A stretch of DNA of 64,000 nt from Candidatus Thorarchaeota archaeon (GCA_029855935.1 JAGSHN010000027.1:1-64000), one strand, 5' to 3'. Positions 28,301-36,133 are shown, counted from the stretch's first letter. Numbers and translations are program-made. The notes: generated from the sequence alone by a model not told the origin.

Positions 28301-28599
28301 GCCGCAACAACCTCTTCTCGTGGAAGACCAGTCTCCTCCGAGACCTTGTCAGCCATCTTGTCGATATTGTTCGGTGTGCCAAGGGACATCAGCTGGTCGG
28401 CCGCATCACCCACAATGTCCTTCACAGCAGACCCAATCACTTCGCTGTCGACGGTCACACCAATCTCGGCCATTGCGCGAGACAGAAACCCACCGACAGC
28501 GGTGGCGGCCACTGGACCGAGGGCCGCTCCCGCGAGCACGGAAGCCGCTGTGACGACCAGACCCTTGCCAGCTCTCTTCAATAGTTTCTTCAGTTCCAT
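25336..28599 (-). CDS. NLR-like NACHT/STAND NTPase with HEAT-like repeats
   Basis: A 1087-residue protein with three parts. Residues 1-50 are a Gly/Ala-rich hydrophobic helix region (AGAALGPVAATAVGGFLS), followed by helical and coiled-coil segments to about 200. Residues about 205-560 are a STAND-type NTPase with Walker A LGDAGLGKTW (about 244-253), Walker B YIFLDGLDEMD (309-319), the sensor segment SFILSCRT, and a following helical/winged-helix part. A Pro/Glu-rich linker spans about 575-660. From about 665 to the end there are roughly ten HEAT-like helical repeats with phrases such as VRRSATMAIG, VRAGGAIALG and RRAAAVALG, some close to proteasome/cyclosome repeats. The ATG at 28599 has GAGGT about 11 bases upstream. 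Effector-NACHT-repeat order is that of NLR immune proteins and bacterial NACHT defence proteins. The defence role is inference. It is monocistronic and divergent from the SatD operon. Confidence 0.9.
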   Translation of the reverse strand: MELKKLLKRAGKGLVVTAASVLAGAALGPVAATAVGGFLSRAMAEIGVTVDSEVIGSAVKDIVGDAADQLMSLGTPNNIDKMADKVSEETGLPREEVVAALQYSLREFQGTLTDIVTELRSNTALLQQVVSLATESGVKIDVLLLQSQETTQKLNEVLSRLSAMEHGLDIAYRKFLGRYSAVESLDINRLRVISRLQRQRTVGTSGLGVRYTPDLYVPRTDPEIVFMRFMGDAGISDRNIFLVLGDAGLGKTWFLARMSMRCVEMGSPTFFVPLGHGIKSLTSVFHVESLQALVDLIDPILNSANDHAYIFLDGLDEMDPSNIRYLLGALAACRSDYVSFILSCRTAVWASSKAIAYGAGDLRYYIYENSRATDAAKAVGVMTPVSVLMSEFTESELKAAMQRYGIPESVPFDLLPLLSKPYILRLSAEWYRKMGSLPSPSSPEFLDLFAGGPKYADSVFRRLGILTERDSLYATVEKLIEAQCEALPLFKLPIEAESSTFATLVSSGMLRIRIGKSGTEVSLSKEFTVPLVVLTLLRYEQDRPRLHNLLKRIPAFVPDKARVIQRLVEQLIEGRTQPVEPEPTPERQPGPDVVTTSGETGTTEHEEEKKPEYRPLEQRFGPVSTGQEEVVEDRESVAEPPTPIVSESDVSAPPVPLPLGMTLTPATETLATLMNDSELNVRRSATMAIGIASLALKESERTMLLEPLIDDPDVDVAISSAWALVCTACSIKDGEIRARIARLLLADDDWGVRRAGAALAVLNVIRDRKDVTDITSELLSSDDGQIRTGAIHGLAIGSSLYGDPNQLLRIARSHLSDDHDDVRAAAVLAGGIITPLLEDPSTETEHLIELGDRVFGRMRESYPIALGFVLSRGIESKLFGKIIELLSDSEPMFRASAALGVALASLNKPRPQRFMDYVRPLLEDSDPDVRFRAALSYGIISRGVPEPIKEVQSLTDSSDEMVRAGGAIALGILSTQYRDDTQCVSLLNEMTRASDREVRQAAVKGLGCAMSRGWSEEARVAKLEPFINSEDESLRRAAAVALGVSTRGLDIHYGLALGDVMWRGAPFSYDECILYAMSSSMLLRFGA

Positions 28600-28836
28600 C
28601 CAGAAAAGACCTCACACGAATGGTCGCCCTAGGTTGGCACTCACTACTGATAAGTCATATCCCTACAGTTTACGTCCCGTGACAACCCTAGTCTTCGGAG
28701 GCGCGATTCTGGATCTGTTGGCGAGGACAGAAACCACTCAAAAGCAGTTTCAGCGCCGGGCGAAATCAAACTGAAATGGTAACAGGAACATCGGACAGTT
28801 AACCAAATAAGTCAACAATGTGTGATGTTGATAGCC
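28600..28836. other. Divergent intergenic region
   Basis: The stretch between the NLR-like gene and the SatD operon. No credible gene or RNA seen. It must hold the minus-strand promoter of the NLR-like gene; ACTTATC near 28650-28660 on the minus strand is a weak candidate. Confidence 0.45.
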
Positions 28837-28839
28837 TCG

Positions 28840-28850
28840 ATAAACTATTA
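28840..28850 (+). promoter_or_regulatory. Probable TATA box of the SatD operon
   Basis: ATAAACTATTA centred near 28845 predicts transcription from about 28872. An ATG at 28883 follows with a short leader, yet that ATG is not in frame with the membrane protein. Confidence 0.5.
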
Positions 28851-28929
28851 TGTCGAAACACGAATCCTAGCAGTGAGTGAATATGGTTGAGCGCAAGAAC
28901 ATAGCAGGGGCTCTGTCCGTCGTATTCAG

Positions 28930-29370
28930 TTGCGTAGTGACATTGCTGTATCGGATGAGGCAGTCCGTGACCCCCTGTTCTTGCTGACGGTACTTGCGTG
29001 TTGGTGGTTCATCACGTTGTTTGTGCCCGCATACATAATTGACCTTGCCAAGAACCACCTGGAGGGTAGCGGAAAAGGCAAGGTCGAGGACTGCGGTGGT
29101 CTGCCGGACGGTGGATATCTCATTGGCCTTACAGAGAGGAGCCTGATCTTCCTGTTTGGCCTTATGAGTCACTTTGACCCCTCACTGTCTTTCTCTTCGA
29201 CGATGGGCTTTGTATCCATAATAGTGACGGGAAAGGCCATCTTCAGATTCTCCAGTCGACAGCCTGCCGACCGGGCCTGTGCTGACTGGTACATTCTAGG
29301 CACTTTCCTCAGCATCACCGCCGCCGTGACGTTGACTTGGACCCTATTTACGTTCATAATCGGAGGGTGA
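28930..29370 (+). CDS. Small membrane protein of the SatD operon
   Basis: About 146 residues from a TTG at 28930 with three to four membrane helices. The central phrase LPDGGYLIGLTERSLIFLFGL and the later GKAIFRFSSRQ...ADWYILGTFLSITAAV match a conserved pattern (glycine, E-R-x-L, K-x-I-x-R-F, G-T-x-L-S) that I associate with membrane proteins encoded next to SatD and with the membrane part of DUF3307 proteins. No ATG exists in this frame upstream. An out-of-frame ATG at 28883, ideally placed relative to the TATA box, opens a 34-codon frame ending at 28987 that encodes a hydrophobic segment. The true protein may start there with a frameshift, or this may be a leader peptide. It overlaps the SatD gene by 4 bases (GTGA). 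Function unknown. Confidence 0.72.
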   Translation: MRSDIAVSDEAVRDPLFLLTVLACWWFITLFVPAYIIDLAKNHLEGSGKGKVEDCGGLPDGGYLIGLTERSLIFLFGLMSHFDPSLSFSSTMGFVSIIVTGKAIFRFSSRQPADRACADWYILGTFLSITAAVTLTWTLFTFIIGG

Positions 29371-30023
29371 GCATTCCAGTGATTGCAGCCATCATCGACC
29401 TCAGACGGTCAAAGAGTGTGACGCCTCAGGAGCGAGGGCCGCTATACGAAAGACTCCGGGAACTACTGGAAGAGGTGAGAAAGTGCTTCAAAGACCAGTG
29501 TGTTGCAAGACCAGCCCTGACACAGGGTGATAGTATTGAACTGCTTGTGAGGAACTGGTTGCCGATTGTCTTTGTCTTTCATCGCCTGTTGATGAACGAC
29601 CTGCCGTTCCACGTGGGAATCGGAACAGGCAGTGTGACTGTCATCCGCGACGAGGCAGATGAGTGTGATGGGCCAGCGTTCTGGAATGCGCGGGAGGCCC
29701 TTGAGGAAACCAAGCGCAGAAGGCGTATGAAGATCTCTGCTGACCTCAAGACAGACGAGAGCGGCGACCCGGCCGAGATCAACGAGGCAGTAATTTCCAT
29801 TCTGTTCCTAGCCATTCTTGAGAAGATGACACGAACACAGGTTCACTACTGCTATCACTTTCTCTGGGAGGGCAAGAGTGTTTCTGAAACCGCAGAAACA
29901 ATGGGAACGTCAAAGGGCAATGCCAGCAGGATTCTGAGCAAGACGCCCTGCCACATACTGAGAAGATTGGTCTCGTTTGCCCGCGGGGCGAGAGAGAGGA
30001 GAACTCCGCAAGAGCACCATTGA
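29367..30023 (+). CDS. SatD family protein with C-terminal helix-turn-helix
   Basis: A 218-residue protein starting with a GTG at 29367 in a GTGA overlap with the membrane protein gene; GGAGG lies immediately before the start. Residues 1-135 show the SatD pattern: VIAAIIDLRRSK near the N-terminus, TQGDSIELLV, a helix-rich middle, FHVGIGTGSV, and DGPAFWNAREAL. Residues about 150-205 contain a helix-turn-helix (SVSETAETMGTSKGNASRIL) of the kind used for DNA binding. SatD was first noted near acid-tolerance genes in bacteria, and its molecular activity is not settled. The fixed pairing with a small membrane protein suggests a membrane-linked regulatory or signalling unit (inference). Confidence 0.85.
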   Translation: MSIPVIAAIIDLRRSKSVTPQERGPLYERLRELLEEVRKCFKDQCVARPALTQGDSIELLVRNWLPIVFVFHRLLMNDLPFHVGIGTGSVTVIRDEADECDGPAFWNAREALEETKRRRRMKISADLKTDESGDPAEINEAVISILFLAILEKMTRTQVHYCYHFLWEGKSVSETAETMGTSKGNASRILSKTPCHILRRLVSFARGARERRTPQEHH

Positions 30024-30171
30024 CACAGAGAGGCGAACAGGCGATCCGACGTCCGAGCCCGGTCGCGTGATACTGAACCGGTGAATGACAACGCTTTTCT
30101 TCGGACTGGCAGAACCAGTCAGGCACAGTTGGCAGACTGGCAAGGCCCCGCTTGAGCAAGAGGAACACAGA

Positions 30172-31638
30172 ATGATTGACCTCACCATTAACGAGGAGCA
30201 GCTTGAGCGCACCGTGCAGCGGTGTAGAGAGAGAGGCATAATCATCCCAACATTTGATGAGATGAAGCACCCGGAGAAGATCCCACAGAGAATCAAGGAC
30301 GAACTTCGAGAGATTGGTCTGTGGGACATCGCGCCTCAGAACCTGTTCCGAATAACGTGGAAGAACGAGCCTGTAGAGCGGGGCGGTCTGTTCAGACGGC
30401 TACCGAACCATATGGAGATACCTCCGGAGATCAGTGGAGTTGAGGCCCAAATAGTAGCCCTCGTCGGAAAGTGGTTTCCCACTGGTTCCCACAAGGTCGG
30501 TGCAACCTTTGGATGCCTGGTGCCCCCGCTGGTGACTGGTCAGTTCGACCCCACACGACACAAGGCGGTGTGGCCCAGCACAGGCAACTACTGCCGGGGT
30601 GGCGCCTACGATGCGACGCTCCTCGCCTGCGACAGCATCGCCATCCTGCCAGAGGGAATGTCGCAGGAGAGGTTCGACTGGCTCAAGACCGTGGCTGGTG
30701 AGATCATCACGACGCCGGGCTCCGAGAGTAACGTCAAGGAGATCTACGACAAGGTCTGGGAGCTCAGACGAACGCGAGAGGATGTCTTTGTCTTCAACCA
30801 GTTCTCAGAGTTCGGAAACTATCTATTCCATTACGATGTGACAGGTCACGCTATGGAAGAGGTCGTCAACAGGGAGTTGGGCGCAGGGAGGCTCCGGGGT
30901 CTGTGCCTCACCACAGGCTCGGCCGGGACAATAGCCTCAGGAGACTATCTGAAGCAGGTGTTCCCGTCGGTCAAGATTGCGGCAGGCGAGGCCCTGCAGT
31001 GTCCGACACTGTTGCTCAGTGGATATGGCGCCCACAGAATCGAGGGGATTGGCGACAAGCACGTGCCGTGGATTCACAATGTGCGCAATACCGACATGGT
31101 CATAGCCATCGATGATAATGACACAATGAACCTGATGCGCCTGTTCAACGAGCCTGCGGGCAGAGAATACTTGGTGAGGGATGTGGGCGCGCCTCCGGAG
31201 ATTGTAGAGCAACTCAATCTGCTTGGAATCTCCTCCATCGCAAACGTGCTGATGGCGGTGAAGTTCGCCAAGTACTTCGAACTCGGTCCGAGGGACATGA
31301 TCATCACAGTGTTCACTGACTCAATGGACATGTACAGGTCGAGACTCGAGGAGGCCAGAGCGTCTATGGGTGAGTACACCAGAGATGATGCCATCAGAGA
31401 CTATCACCGGCACCTCATCGGCATCAATACTGATGCAATGCAGGAGCTGACGTTCTACGACCGGAAGCGTATCCACCACCTAAAGTACTTCACCTGGATT
31501 GAACAGCAGCAGTTCCCGCTTGACGAGCTGAATCGTCAATGGTATGAATACGATGAGTACTGGCCGGGCGTCCAGAGACTCGTACCGACGATTGACCGCC
31601 TGATAGAGGAGTTCAATAGACGCGTCGGACTGCTGTGA
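30172..31638 (+). CDS. PLP-dependent enzyme, tryptophan synthase beta / cysteine synthase superfamily
   Basis: A 488-residue fold-type II PLP enzyme. The cofactor lysine is K108 in FPTGSHKVGATFG, the substrate-binding loop is PSTGNYCRGG, and a glycine-rich phosphate loop LTTGSAGTIASG follows in the second half. It is longer than cysteine synthase (about 300) and TrpB (about 400), with an N-terminal helical extension and a C-terminal addition of about 80 residues. The start is the ATG at 30172 with AGAGGAA just upstream; the in-frame extension before it looks non-coding. Typical reactions are beta-replacement or elimination on serine- or cysteine-like substrates, but the substrate cannot be named from sequence. 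It stands alone, convergent with the following gene. Confidence 0.88.
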   Translation: MIDLTINEEQLERTVQRCRERGIIIPTFDEMKHPEKIPQRIKDELREIGLWDIAPQNLFRITWKNEPVERGGLFRRLPNHMEIPPEISGVEAQIVALVGKWFPTGSHKVGATFGCLVPPLVTGQFDPTRHKAVWPSTGNYCRGGAYDATLLACDSIAILPEGMSQERFDWLKTVAGEIITTPGSESNVKEIYDKVWELRRTREDVFVFNQFSEFGNYLFHYDVTGHAMEEVVNRELGAGRLRGLCLTTGSAGTIASGDYLKQVFPSVKIAAGEALQCPTLLLSGYGAHRIEGIGDKHVPWIHNVRNTDMVIAIDDNDTMNLMRLFNEPAGREYLVRDVGAPPEIVEQLNLLGISSIANVLMAVKFAKYFELGPRDMIITVFTDSMDMYRSRLEEARASMGEYTRDDAIRDYHRHLIGINTDAMQELTFYDRKRIHHLKYFTWIEQQQFPLDELNRQWYEYDEYWPGVQRLVPTIDRLIEEFNRRVGLL

Positions 31639-31684
31639 ATCTGCGAGCTACTCAGCCAACCAGCAGACAGTCTCAGAAGGGGCG

Positions 31685-33124
31685 CTATTGGGCAGCCCTC
31701 TCGCGTCTGCGTTCCACATAGCGCCAGACTCGACCCAGTGCCGCTATGGCCTCTCTGACACTTCTGAAGACAGGAAGTCCTGCCTCCACAAAGATACGCC
31801 ACGTACGAATCCTGGCCTCAGGAAAACCCGTGTCCGGCACCGCCACAAGAACGGGTTTGTTGCGCTTTGCCACGACGTCGCTCGCGGCGCCAGCCATACT
31901 CAACCAGAAGCCGTCAATAACGTCCAGAGCATCCATTATGGTCGCAACACGCTGGATGTTCGGAACATCCGCCTCGATGATCAGCGAGTCGAAGTTCTTC
32001 TCGTCGCCCACGATTCTGATGACCTCTGAGATTGTCTGATCCTGATAGTAGTCTGCCGCCAGGTCGATCGGGTTGCCCAGTCCCGTACCGACGTCGGCAA
32101 TCAGCGGGTCGAGACGTTCAACGGTCTCCTCTGAGGTGCGTGGCACCCTAAGCCCGTTCTCGACACAGAGGTCAGAGTAGACGACACTGGCGCCTCCACT
32201 GATGGCCACCATGCCCACGCGGTTTGACGCAGGTGGTGGACACTGGGAGAAGACGCTGAGTGTGGCCACAAGATCCTCCACGCTTGTGACCGTCACTACA
32301 TTGGCCTGTCTGAAGGCGGCGTTCCATATCTCAGAACTGCCAGCAAGGGCACCTGTATGAGAGGATGCTGCGCGAGAACCCTCCTCAGTCCGTCCGCCCT
32401 TCAGAACAACAAGCGGCTTCTTCTCCGTGAGCCGCATCATCGCATCAAGAAGTGCTCGACCGTCATTCGTACCCTCTATGTATGCGCCAACAACGCTCGT
32501 TTCATCATCATCCGCAAAGTAGTCGACTATCTCGGGAGCAGTGATGTCGATCTGATTCCCGAAGCTGAACAGCTTACTGAAGCCCACGCCTGACAGGGCG
32601 CCAGCTGTGTAGACAGCGATGGCAATTCCGCCGGACTGGGAGAGAAATCCGACCGGGCCTATGCTCCGCTCTGCGGCCGGCATGAATGCGAAGCCAAGAC
32701 GGGGATGGCAGAGTCCCATGCAGTTCGGCCCAAGGACCCGCATCGGAAGAGAGTGGACGAGCTCCCTCAGCTCCTGCTCACGTCGGCGACCCTCCTCCGT
32801 TCCAAGCTCTGAGTATCCGCTTGTGAATATGGTTGCGCCCCTCGCCCCTTTCCTCGCTGCCTTCTCGATGACCTCCGGGACATACCGATTCGGCACTGAA
32901 ACAATGACGTAGTCGATGTTGTCTGGAACATCGTCGAGGTCGCGATATATCTTGTGACCAAGCACCTCGCCCTCGCTCCTCGACACGAGCCAGACCTTGA
33001 GGTCGTGCTCCCACTGCAGCATAGAATGGGGCCAATAGTAGCCCATCTTGGCGCTCACTCCGACGATCGCGACCGAGGATATGTCCAGCATCTCACTGAT
33101 TGAGGGTCTGTCGATGGGGGTCAT
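31685..33124 (-). CDS. Acyl-CoA synthetase (ADP-forming), alpha subunit
   Basis: A protein of 479 residues from the ATG at 33124 (489 if the ATG at 33154 is used). It has an N-terminal CoA-binding Rossmann domain (SSVAIVGVSAKMG, LGPNCMGLCHP), then succinyl-CoA-synthetase-like flavodoxin domains with SQSGGIAIA and FGNQIDI. SSHTGALAGSS holds the catalytic histidine that is phosphorylated during ATP formation from acyl-CoA. These enzymes convert acetyl- or other acyl-CoA, ADP and phosphate to acid, CoA and ATP in archaeal fermentation. The beta (ATP-grasp) subunit is not fused and not in this window. I prefer the ATG at 33124 because a TATA-like CTTAAATG overlaps the ATG at 33154. Confidence 0.9.
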   Translation of the reverse strand: MTPIDRPSISEMLDISSVAIVGVSAKMGYYWPHSMLQWEHDLKVWLVSRSEGEVLGHKIYRDLDDVPDNIDYVIVSVPNRYVPEVIEKAARKGARGATIFTSGYSELGTEEGRRREQELRELVHSLPMRVLGPNCMGLCHPRLGFAFMPAAERSIGPVGFLSQSGGIAIAVYTAGALSGVGFSKLFSFGNQIDITAPEIVDYFADDDETSVVGAYIEGTNDGRALLDAMMRLTEKKPLVVLKGGRTEEGSRAASSHTGALAGSSEIWNAAFRQANVVTVTSVEDLVATLSVFSQCPPPASNRVGMVAISGGASVVYSDLCVENGLRVPRTSEETVERLDPLIADVGTGLGNPIDLAADYYQDQTISEVIRIVGDEKNFDSLIIEADVPNIQRVATIMDALDVIDGFWLSMAGAASDVVAKRNKPVLVAVPDTGFPEARIRTWRIFVEAGLPVFRSVREAIAALGRVWRYVERRRERAAQ

Positions 33125-33150
33125 CGGTGGGGCGCCGAAGCCCGGGCCCA

Positions 33151-33160
33151 TCATTTAAGA
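33151..33160 (-). promoter_or_regulatory. TATA box of the acyl-CoA synthetase gene
   Basis: TCTTAAATGA on the minus strand, centred near 33156, predicts transcription from about 33129, five bases before the ATG at 33124. It overlaps the alternative start at 33154 and so argues against it. Confidence 0.5.
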
Positions 33161-33200
33161 GTAGTGGGCCCCACCGCCACGTTCAGACGGTCAATCCGAA

Positions 33201-33210
33201 AGTGTTTAAT
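33201..33210 (+). promoter_or_regulatory. Probable TATA box of the PIN-domain gene
   Basis: AGTGTTTAAT centred near 33207 implies transcription from about 33234 and a leader of about 55 bases to the ATG at 33290. It lies back to back with the minus-strand TATA box at 33151-33160. Confidence 0.45.
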
Positions 33211-33289
33211 TCGGCCGGAAGACGCAAGTCCTGCAAGACTCTCCTCCACAATCGACCTCAGATGGAGTCTAGTCACAGGAGACAGTCCA

Positions 33290-35116
33290 ATGCGTGCATA
33301 TCTTGACGCAAACTTCTTCATCAGCGGATTTAGCGACAGGCCAAAGGACGTCCACATCGTCAAAGAGGCAGCGGACAGAGTCGGAATCGAACTATGGGTC
33401 ACAAGACAGGTCTTCCACGAGCTCAGATGGTACCTCCGACGAGAGGTCGAGAAGGCCATCAAGATTGATGAGACACTGAACAAGGAGGTCAAGGAGTTCG
33501 TCCAGAGCATCAAGAGGCCTGAGTCCTCACTGCCACAGATGAACGACATGTCTCTGGTCCTCGCTGCAATGCGCGCGAAGGATGCCAAGATTGTCACAAG
33601 TGATCTCAAGCTGCTGAACACGATACAGGACTTGAATGTCGATGTCGAGGGAATAGTGGGCTCTGCATTCGTACTTGAGCTCATTGAGTCGCTTGATGAC
33701 GAGAAGCTGCGTCAGCAGCTCGTACCCATTCGTGAACGCATCTACTCTGAGGAGGTCAGGTACAGCATCGCGCGAAGAGAGGCCTACGACCCCGTCACAA
33801 GGATCAGGATCATCGAGGAACACGCGCTCCGAGTGATAAGGACTGTCAAGCGCCCTGTCGAGAAGATGGACAAGAAACTCTCGCGTGGCCAGCCCCTGTT
33901 CGTGTTCGACTTTCTTGAGGAGATAAAAGCGGGCATTCCCGGTATGTTTGAGGACTTTAGAGCCGGCAAGTACGAGACGCTGGCCCAAGAGATTGAGGCG
34001 GTCCAGAACGAGATTGAGAGGATGCTCATAGTCTCAACATTGACAGAGGACAGTGAGACCCATCAGGCTCTTGTCCAACATGCCTCCGACCTGACGCTGT
34101 TTCTCTACTACCTTGAGATGATATGCCACCTCTATCGTGGCACTCGCGAGGGAGTGGAGGATGCGGTCGCCATCAGCGAAGAGGCATTTCGTCTGCTGAT
34201 GTTTGCCTCCGTCAAAGACGAGGAGCTGAAGGCCTCTGTCTTCTTCCTCAGAATACTGCTGGGTCTGATCAAGCAGGACTACCAAGACATCGACTACTTC
34301 TACTCGCTGTACGAGAGCCTGCTTGACAGGGCTGGCCTCGAACAGATGAAGGAGACATCCGAGGGGCTCTACGTGACGATGCAGATCCTGCGTAAGTTCA
34401 TGGGAGGCTTCTCCATCGTCAAGACCAAGCTGAGATATCCCAGTGTCACGGTGGCAATGCTCAACGACATCGCAAAGTACTACATCCAGTTCGAGGAACA
34501 CGACGCCGCATGGCAGCTCGCGGTCAATGCATACAAGATTGGCGTGGCCTACGGAAAGGAGGACGGCGCTCTACAGTCGTTCCTCATGCTCTACAAGATC
34601 AGTGCGTCGGCAGGGGATAGATACAATCCGGCTCTTGAGAAGATTGCAGAGCACGCCCTCAAGACGTTCGTGAAGAACGGCTGGGGTACGAGCGAGATAA
34701 CACCAATACTGAACGAGATACAGGGCAACCCCAACCCGATACCCAAGATGCCCACAGGCAAGCCCACGCTTGTCGACAAACTACCAGAAGAGCTGCGAGG
34801 GTGGATGGATGTCCTTCTGACGCGAAGAATAGGCGATGAAGATGTCCTCGTCGTGCGCAATGCTCCGCTTCAGGCACGGATGGGAATCGTCATCACCGAC
34901 GAACCAGAGCTGAAAAAGCTACGCACCGGCCACAAGATCGCATTGATTGGCGGCAAGTTCCTGCTTGAGGAGCCGGACAAGGATACAATATCTAAGTACC
35001 GTGTGATGCTACTGATAAGGCCTGACGAGAATGCGGAGATAACCTACGAGGGCGAGTACGGGTTCAGCAGGATGCGTGTGACTCGTCCTGAGGTCAGTGA
35101 GGCAGCCACTGAGTGA
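33290..35116 (+). CDS. PIN-domain protein with long helical repeat region
   Basis: A 608-residue protein. The start is the ATG at 33290 (MRAYLDANFF); the preceding in-frame residues do not resemble protein and overlap the promoter. Residues 1-140 form a PIN nuclease domain with acidic residues in YLDANFFISGF, NDMSLVLAA and IVTSDLKLL, the usual metal-binding set. Residues about 150-500 are entirely helical, resembling TPR-type repeats. Residues about 515-600 form a strand-rich C-terminal domain (EDVLVVRNAP, GIVITDEPELKKL, RVMLLIRPDE). PIN domains cleave RNA. Fusion to a large helical platform suggests a regulated or targeted RNase rather than a VapC toxin, and no antitoxin gene precedes it. 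The stop overlaps the next start (GTGA), linking it to a small membrane protein. Confidence 0.85.
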   Translation: MRAYLDANFFISGFSDRPKDVHIVKEAADRVGIELWVTRQVFHELRWYLRREVEKAIKIDETLNKEVKEFVQSIKRPESSLPQMNDMSLVLAAMRAKDAKIVTSDLKLLNTIQDLNVDVEGIVGSAFVLELIESLDDEKLRQQLVPIRERIYSEEVRYSIARREAYDPVTRIRIIEEHALRVIRTVKRPVEKMDKKLSRGQPLFVFDFLEEIKAGIPGMFEDFRAGKYETLAQEIEAVQNEIERMLIVSTLTEDSETHQALVQHASDLTLFLYYLEMICHLYRGTREGVEDAVAISEEAFRLLMFASVKDEELKASVFFLRILLGLIKQDYQDIDYFYSLYESLLDRAGLEQMKETSEGLYVTMQILRKFMGGFSIVKTKLRYPSVTVAMLNDIAKYYIQFEEHDAAWQLAVNAYKIGVAYGKEDGALQSFLMLYKISASAGDRYNPALEKIAEHALKTFVKNGWGTSEITPILNEIQGNPNPIPKMPTGKPTLVDKLPEELRGWMDVLLTRRIGDEDVLVVRNAPLQARMGIVITDEPELKKLRTGHKIALIGGKFLLEEPDKDTISKYRVMLLIRPDENAEITYEGEYGFSRMRVTRPEVSEAATE

Positions 35117-35622
35117 GCAGGAATACCAATGAATCACGACACGTTGCGACAACGAACGAGGAGAGATCACTGGGAAGTGAGGGACTGATGATACCCGAGC
35201 TGGCAGTCCTATTGGTTGGGACTGGACTTGCTGCTGCGTTGAACTACTACGTGAACCGCGCGCCCGGCAGCACGCCAGAGGACTTTGCTGTAGGACCAGA
35301 GGAGCTTGATTTGTCCTGTGACTGTTGCCTCGGCCCCCTCATCATTCCGCTGATCGTAGTGGCAGTCTATGCGACCTCTTCGACCTCGTTCGAGAATCGC
35401 TGGGTCATCTACCTTCTCGGTGCAACGGCCTTCTTTGTCGTCCTGGTCGCAGGAGTGCTGGGCCGCTATCGCCGTCGTAGAGAGTGGGCAGAGATGGCAA
35501 GTCTGCTGGAGAGAGTAATTCCGACCGAGTATGCGGCACTGGGCGGCAACACAACAACATACCGACTCGATATCGGTGACGACGAGAACAACGACGAGGA
35601 GGACTCCGGCGATTGGATTTGA
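35113..35622 (+). CDS. Small two- to three-helix membrane protein coupled to the PIN gene
   Basis: A 169-residue protein starting with a GTG at 35113 that overlaps the upstream stop by 4 bases. After a polar N-terminus of about 25 residues come hydrophobic segments at about 27-45 (PELAVLLVGTGLAAALNYY), 72-92 (CLGPLIIPLIVVAVYA) and 98-118 (VIYLLGATAFFVVLVAGVLG). A short acidic tail (DDENNDEEDSGDW) ends the protein. A DLSCDCC motif lies just before the second helix. No family recognised. Tight coupling to the PIN-domain gene suggests the nuclease-like partner may be held at the membrane (inference). Confidence 0.75.
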   Translation: MSRNTNESRHVATTNEERSLGSEGLMIPELAVLLVGTGLAAALNYYVNRAPGSTPEDFAVGPEELDLSCDCCLGPLIIPLIVVAVYATSSTSFENRWVIYLLGATAFFVVLVAGVLGRYRRRREWAEMASLLERVIPTEYAALGGNTTTYRLDIGDDENNDEEDSGDWI

Positions 35623-35722
35623 CAAGATGGCGGGATGATGATTGCTAACTCGTTGGCGACACGCGATAGGCCCAGTGGCAACGGGCAGCATATGACTGCT
35701 GTGCCGTTGGAGACCGCCGAGA

Positions 35723-36079
35723 TCATCCAATCTCGACCTTGTCCTCCTTGACATTCGGCATCTTGATTGCCATTGCCAGCGCGTCCTTGGTTGCCGTGGC
35801 CTCGAACCAGTGTATCTCGCCACGCTCGACAAGGATAACGTCGCCAGGACCAAGGTCGTAGAGCGTGTCAATGACACCGAACTGCATCTCAGTCAGGGCT
35901 ATGAACAGCTCGTCGAGAGAATTGTGAGTGTGGGCTCTCGTTCTTCCACCAGCAGGAACACGCACAAGAATCGCACCTGCAGTGTGGAGTGGCTCCGGGA
36001 ACTCCAAGTCCGCCAGATAGTATGCGACATATCCAGGACGTTTGACCGGTTCTGTCGCTGACACTAGGTATAGCTTCAC
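35723..36079 (-). CDS. Cupin-domain protein
   Basis: A 118-residue single-domain cupin. The first cupin motif is RTRAHTHNSLDELFIAL, with metal-binding histidines and glutamate, and the second is GPGDVILVERGEIHWFEA, with the last histidine. The start is a GTG at 36079 with GGAG just upstream. A TATA box lies at 36121-36133. Small cupins of this kind act as isomerases, dioxygenases, sugar epimerases or sensors; the substrate cannot be assigned. Monocistronic, convergent with the PIN operon and divergent from the LOG-like gene. Confidence 0.88.
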   Translation of the reverse strand: MKLYLVSATEPVKRPGYVAYYLADLEFPEPLHTAGAILVRVPAGGRTRAHTHNSLDELFIALTEMQFGVIDTLYDLGPGDVILVERGEIHWFEATATKDALAMAIKMPNVKEDKVEIG

Positions 36080-36120
36080 CGTCTCCAGACCTCACTTGCC
36101 CTCCAGTGACGTAGCTCACG

Positions 36121-36133
36121 GCGATATTTAAGC
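36121..36133 (-). promoter_or_regulatory. TATA box of the cupin gene
   Basis: GCTTAAATATCGC on the minus strand is centred near 36128. Transcription would begin near 36101, leaving a leader of about 22 bases that includes the GGAG site. Confidence 0.6.

Noticed and set aside
33290-33700. PIN domain as the toxin of a VapBC module
   Set aside because: No small antitoxin gene lies upstream and the protein is over four times the length of a VapC toxin.
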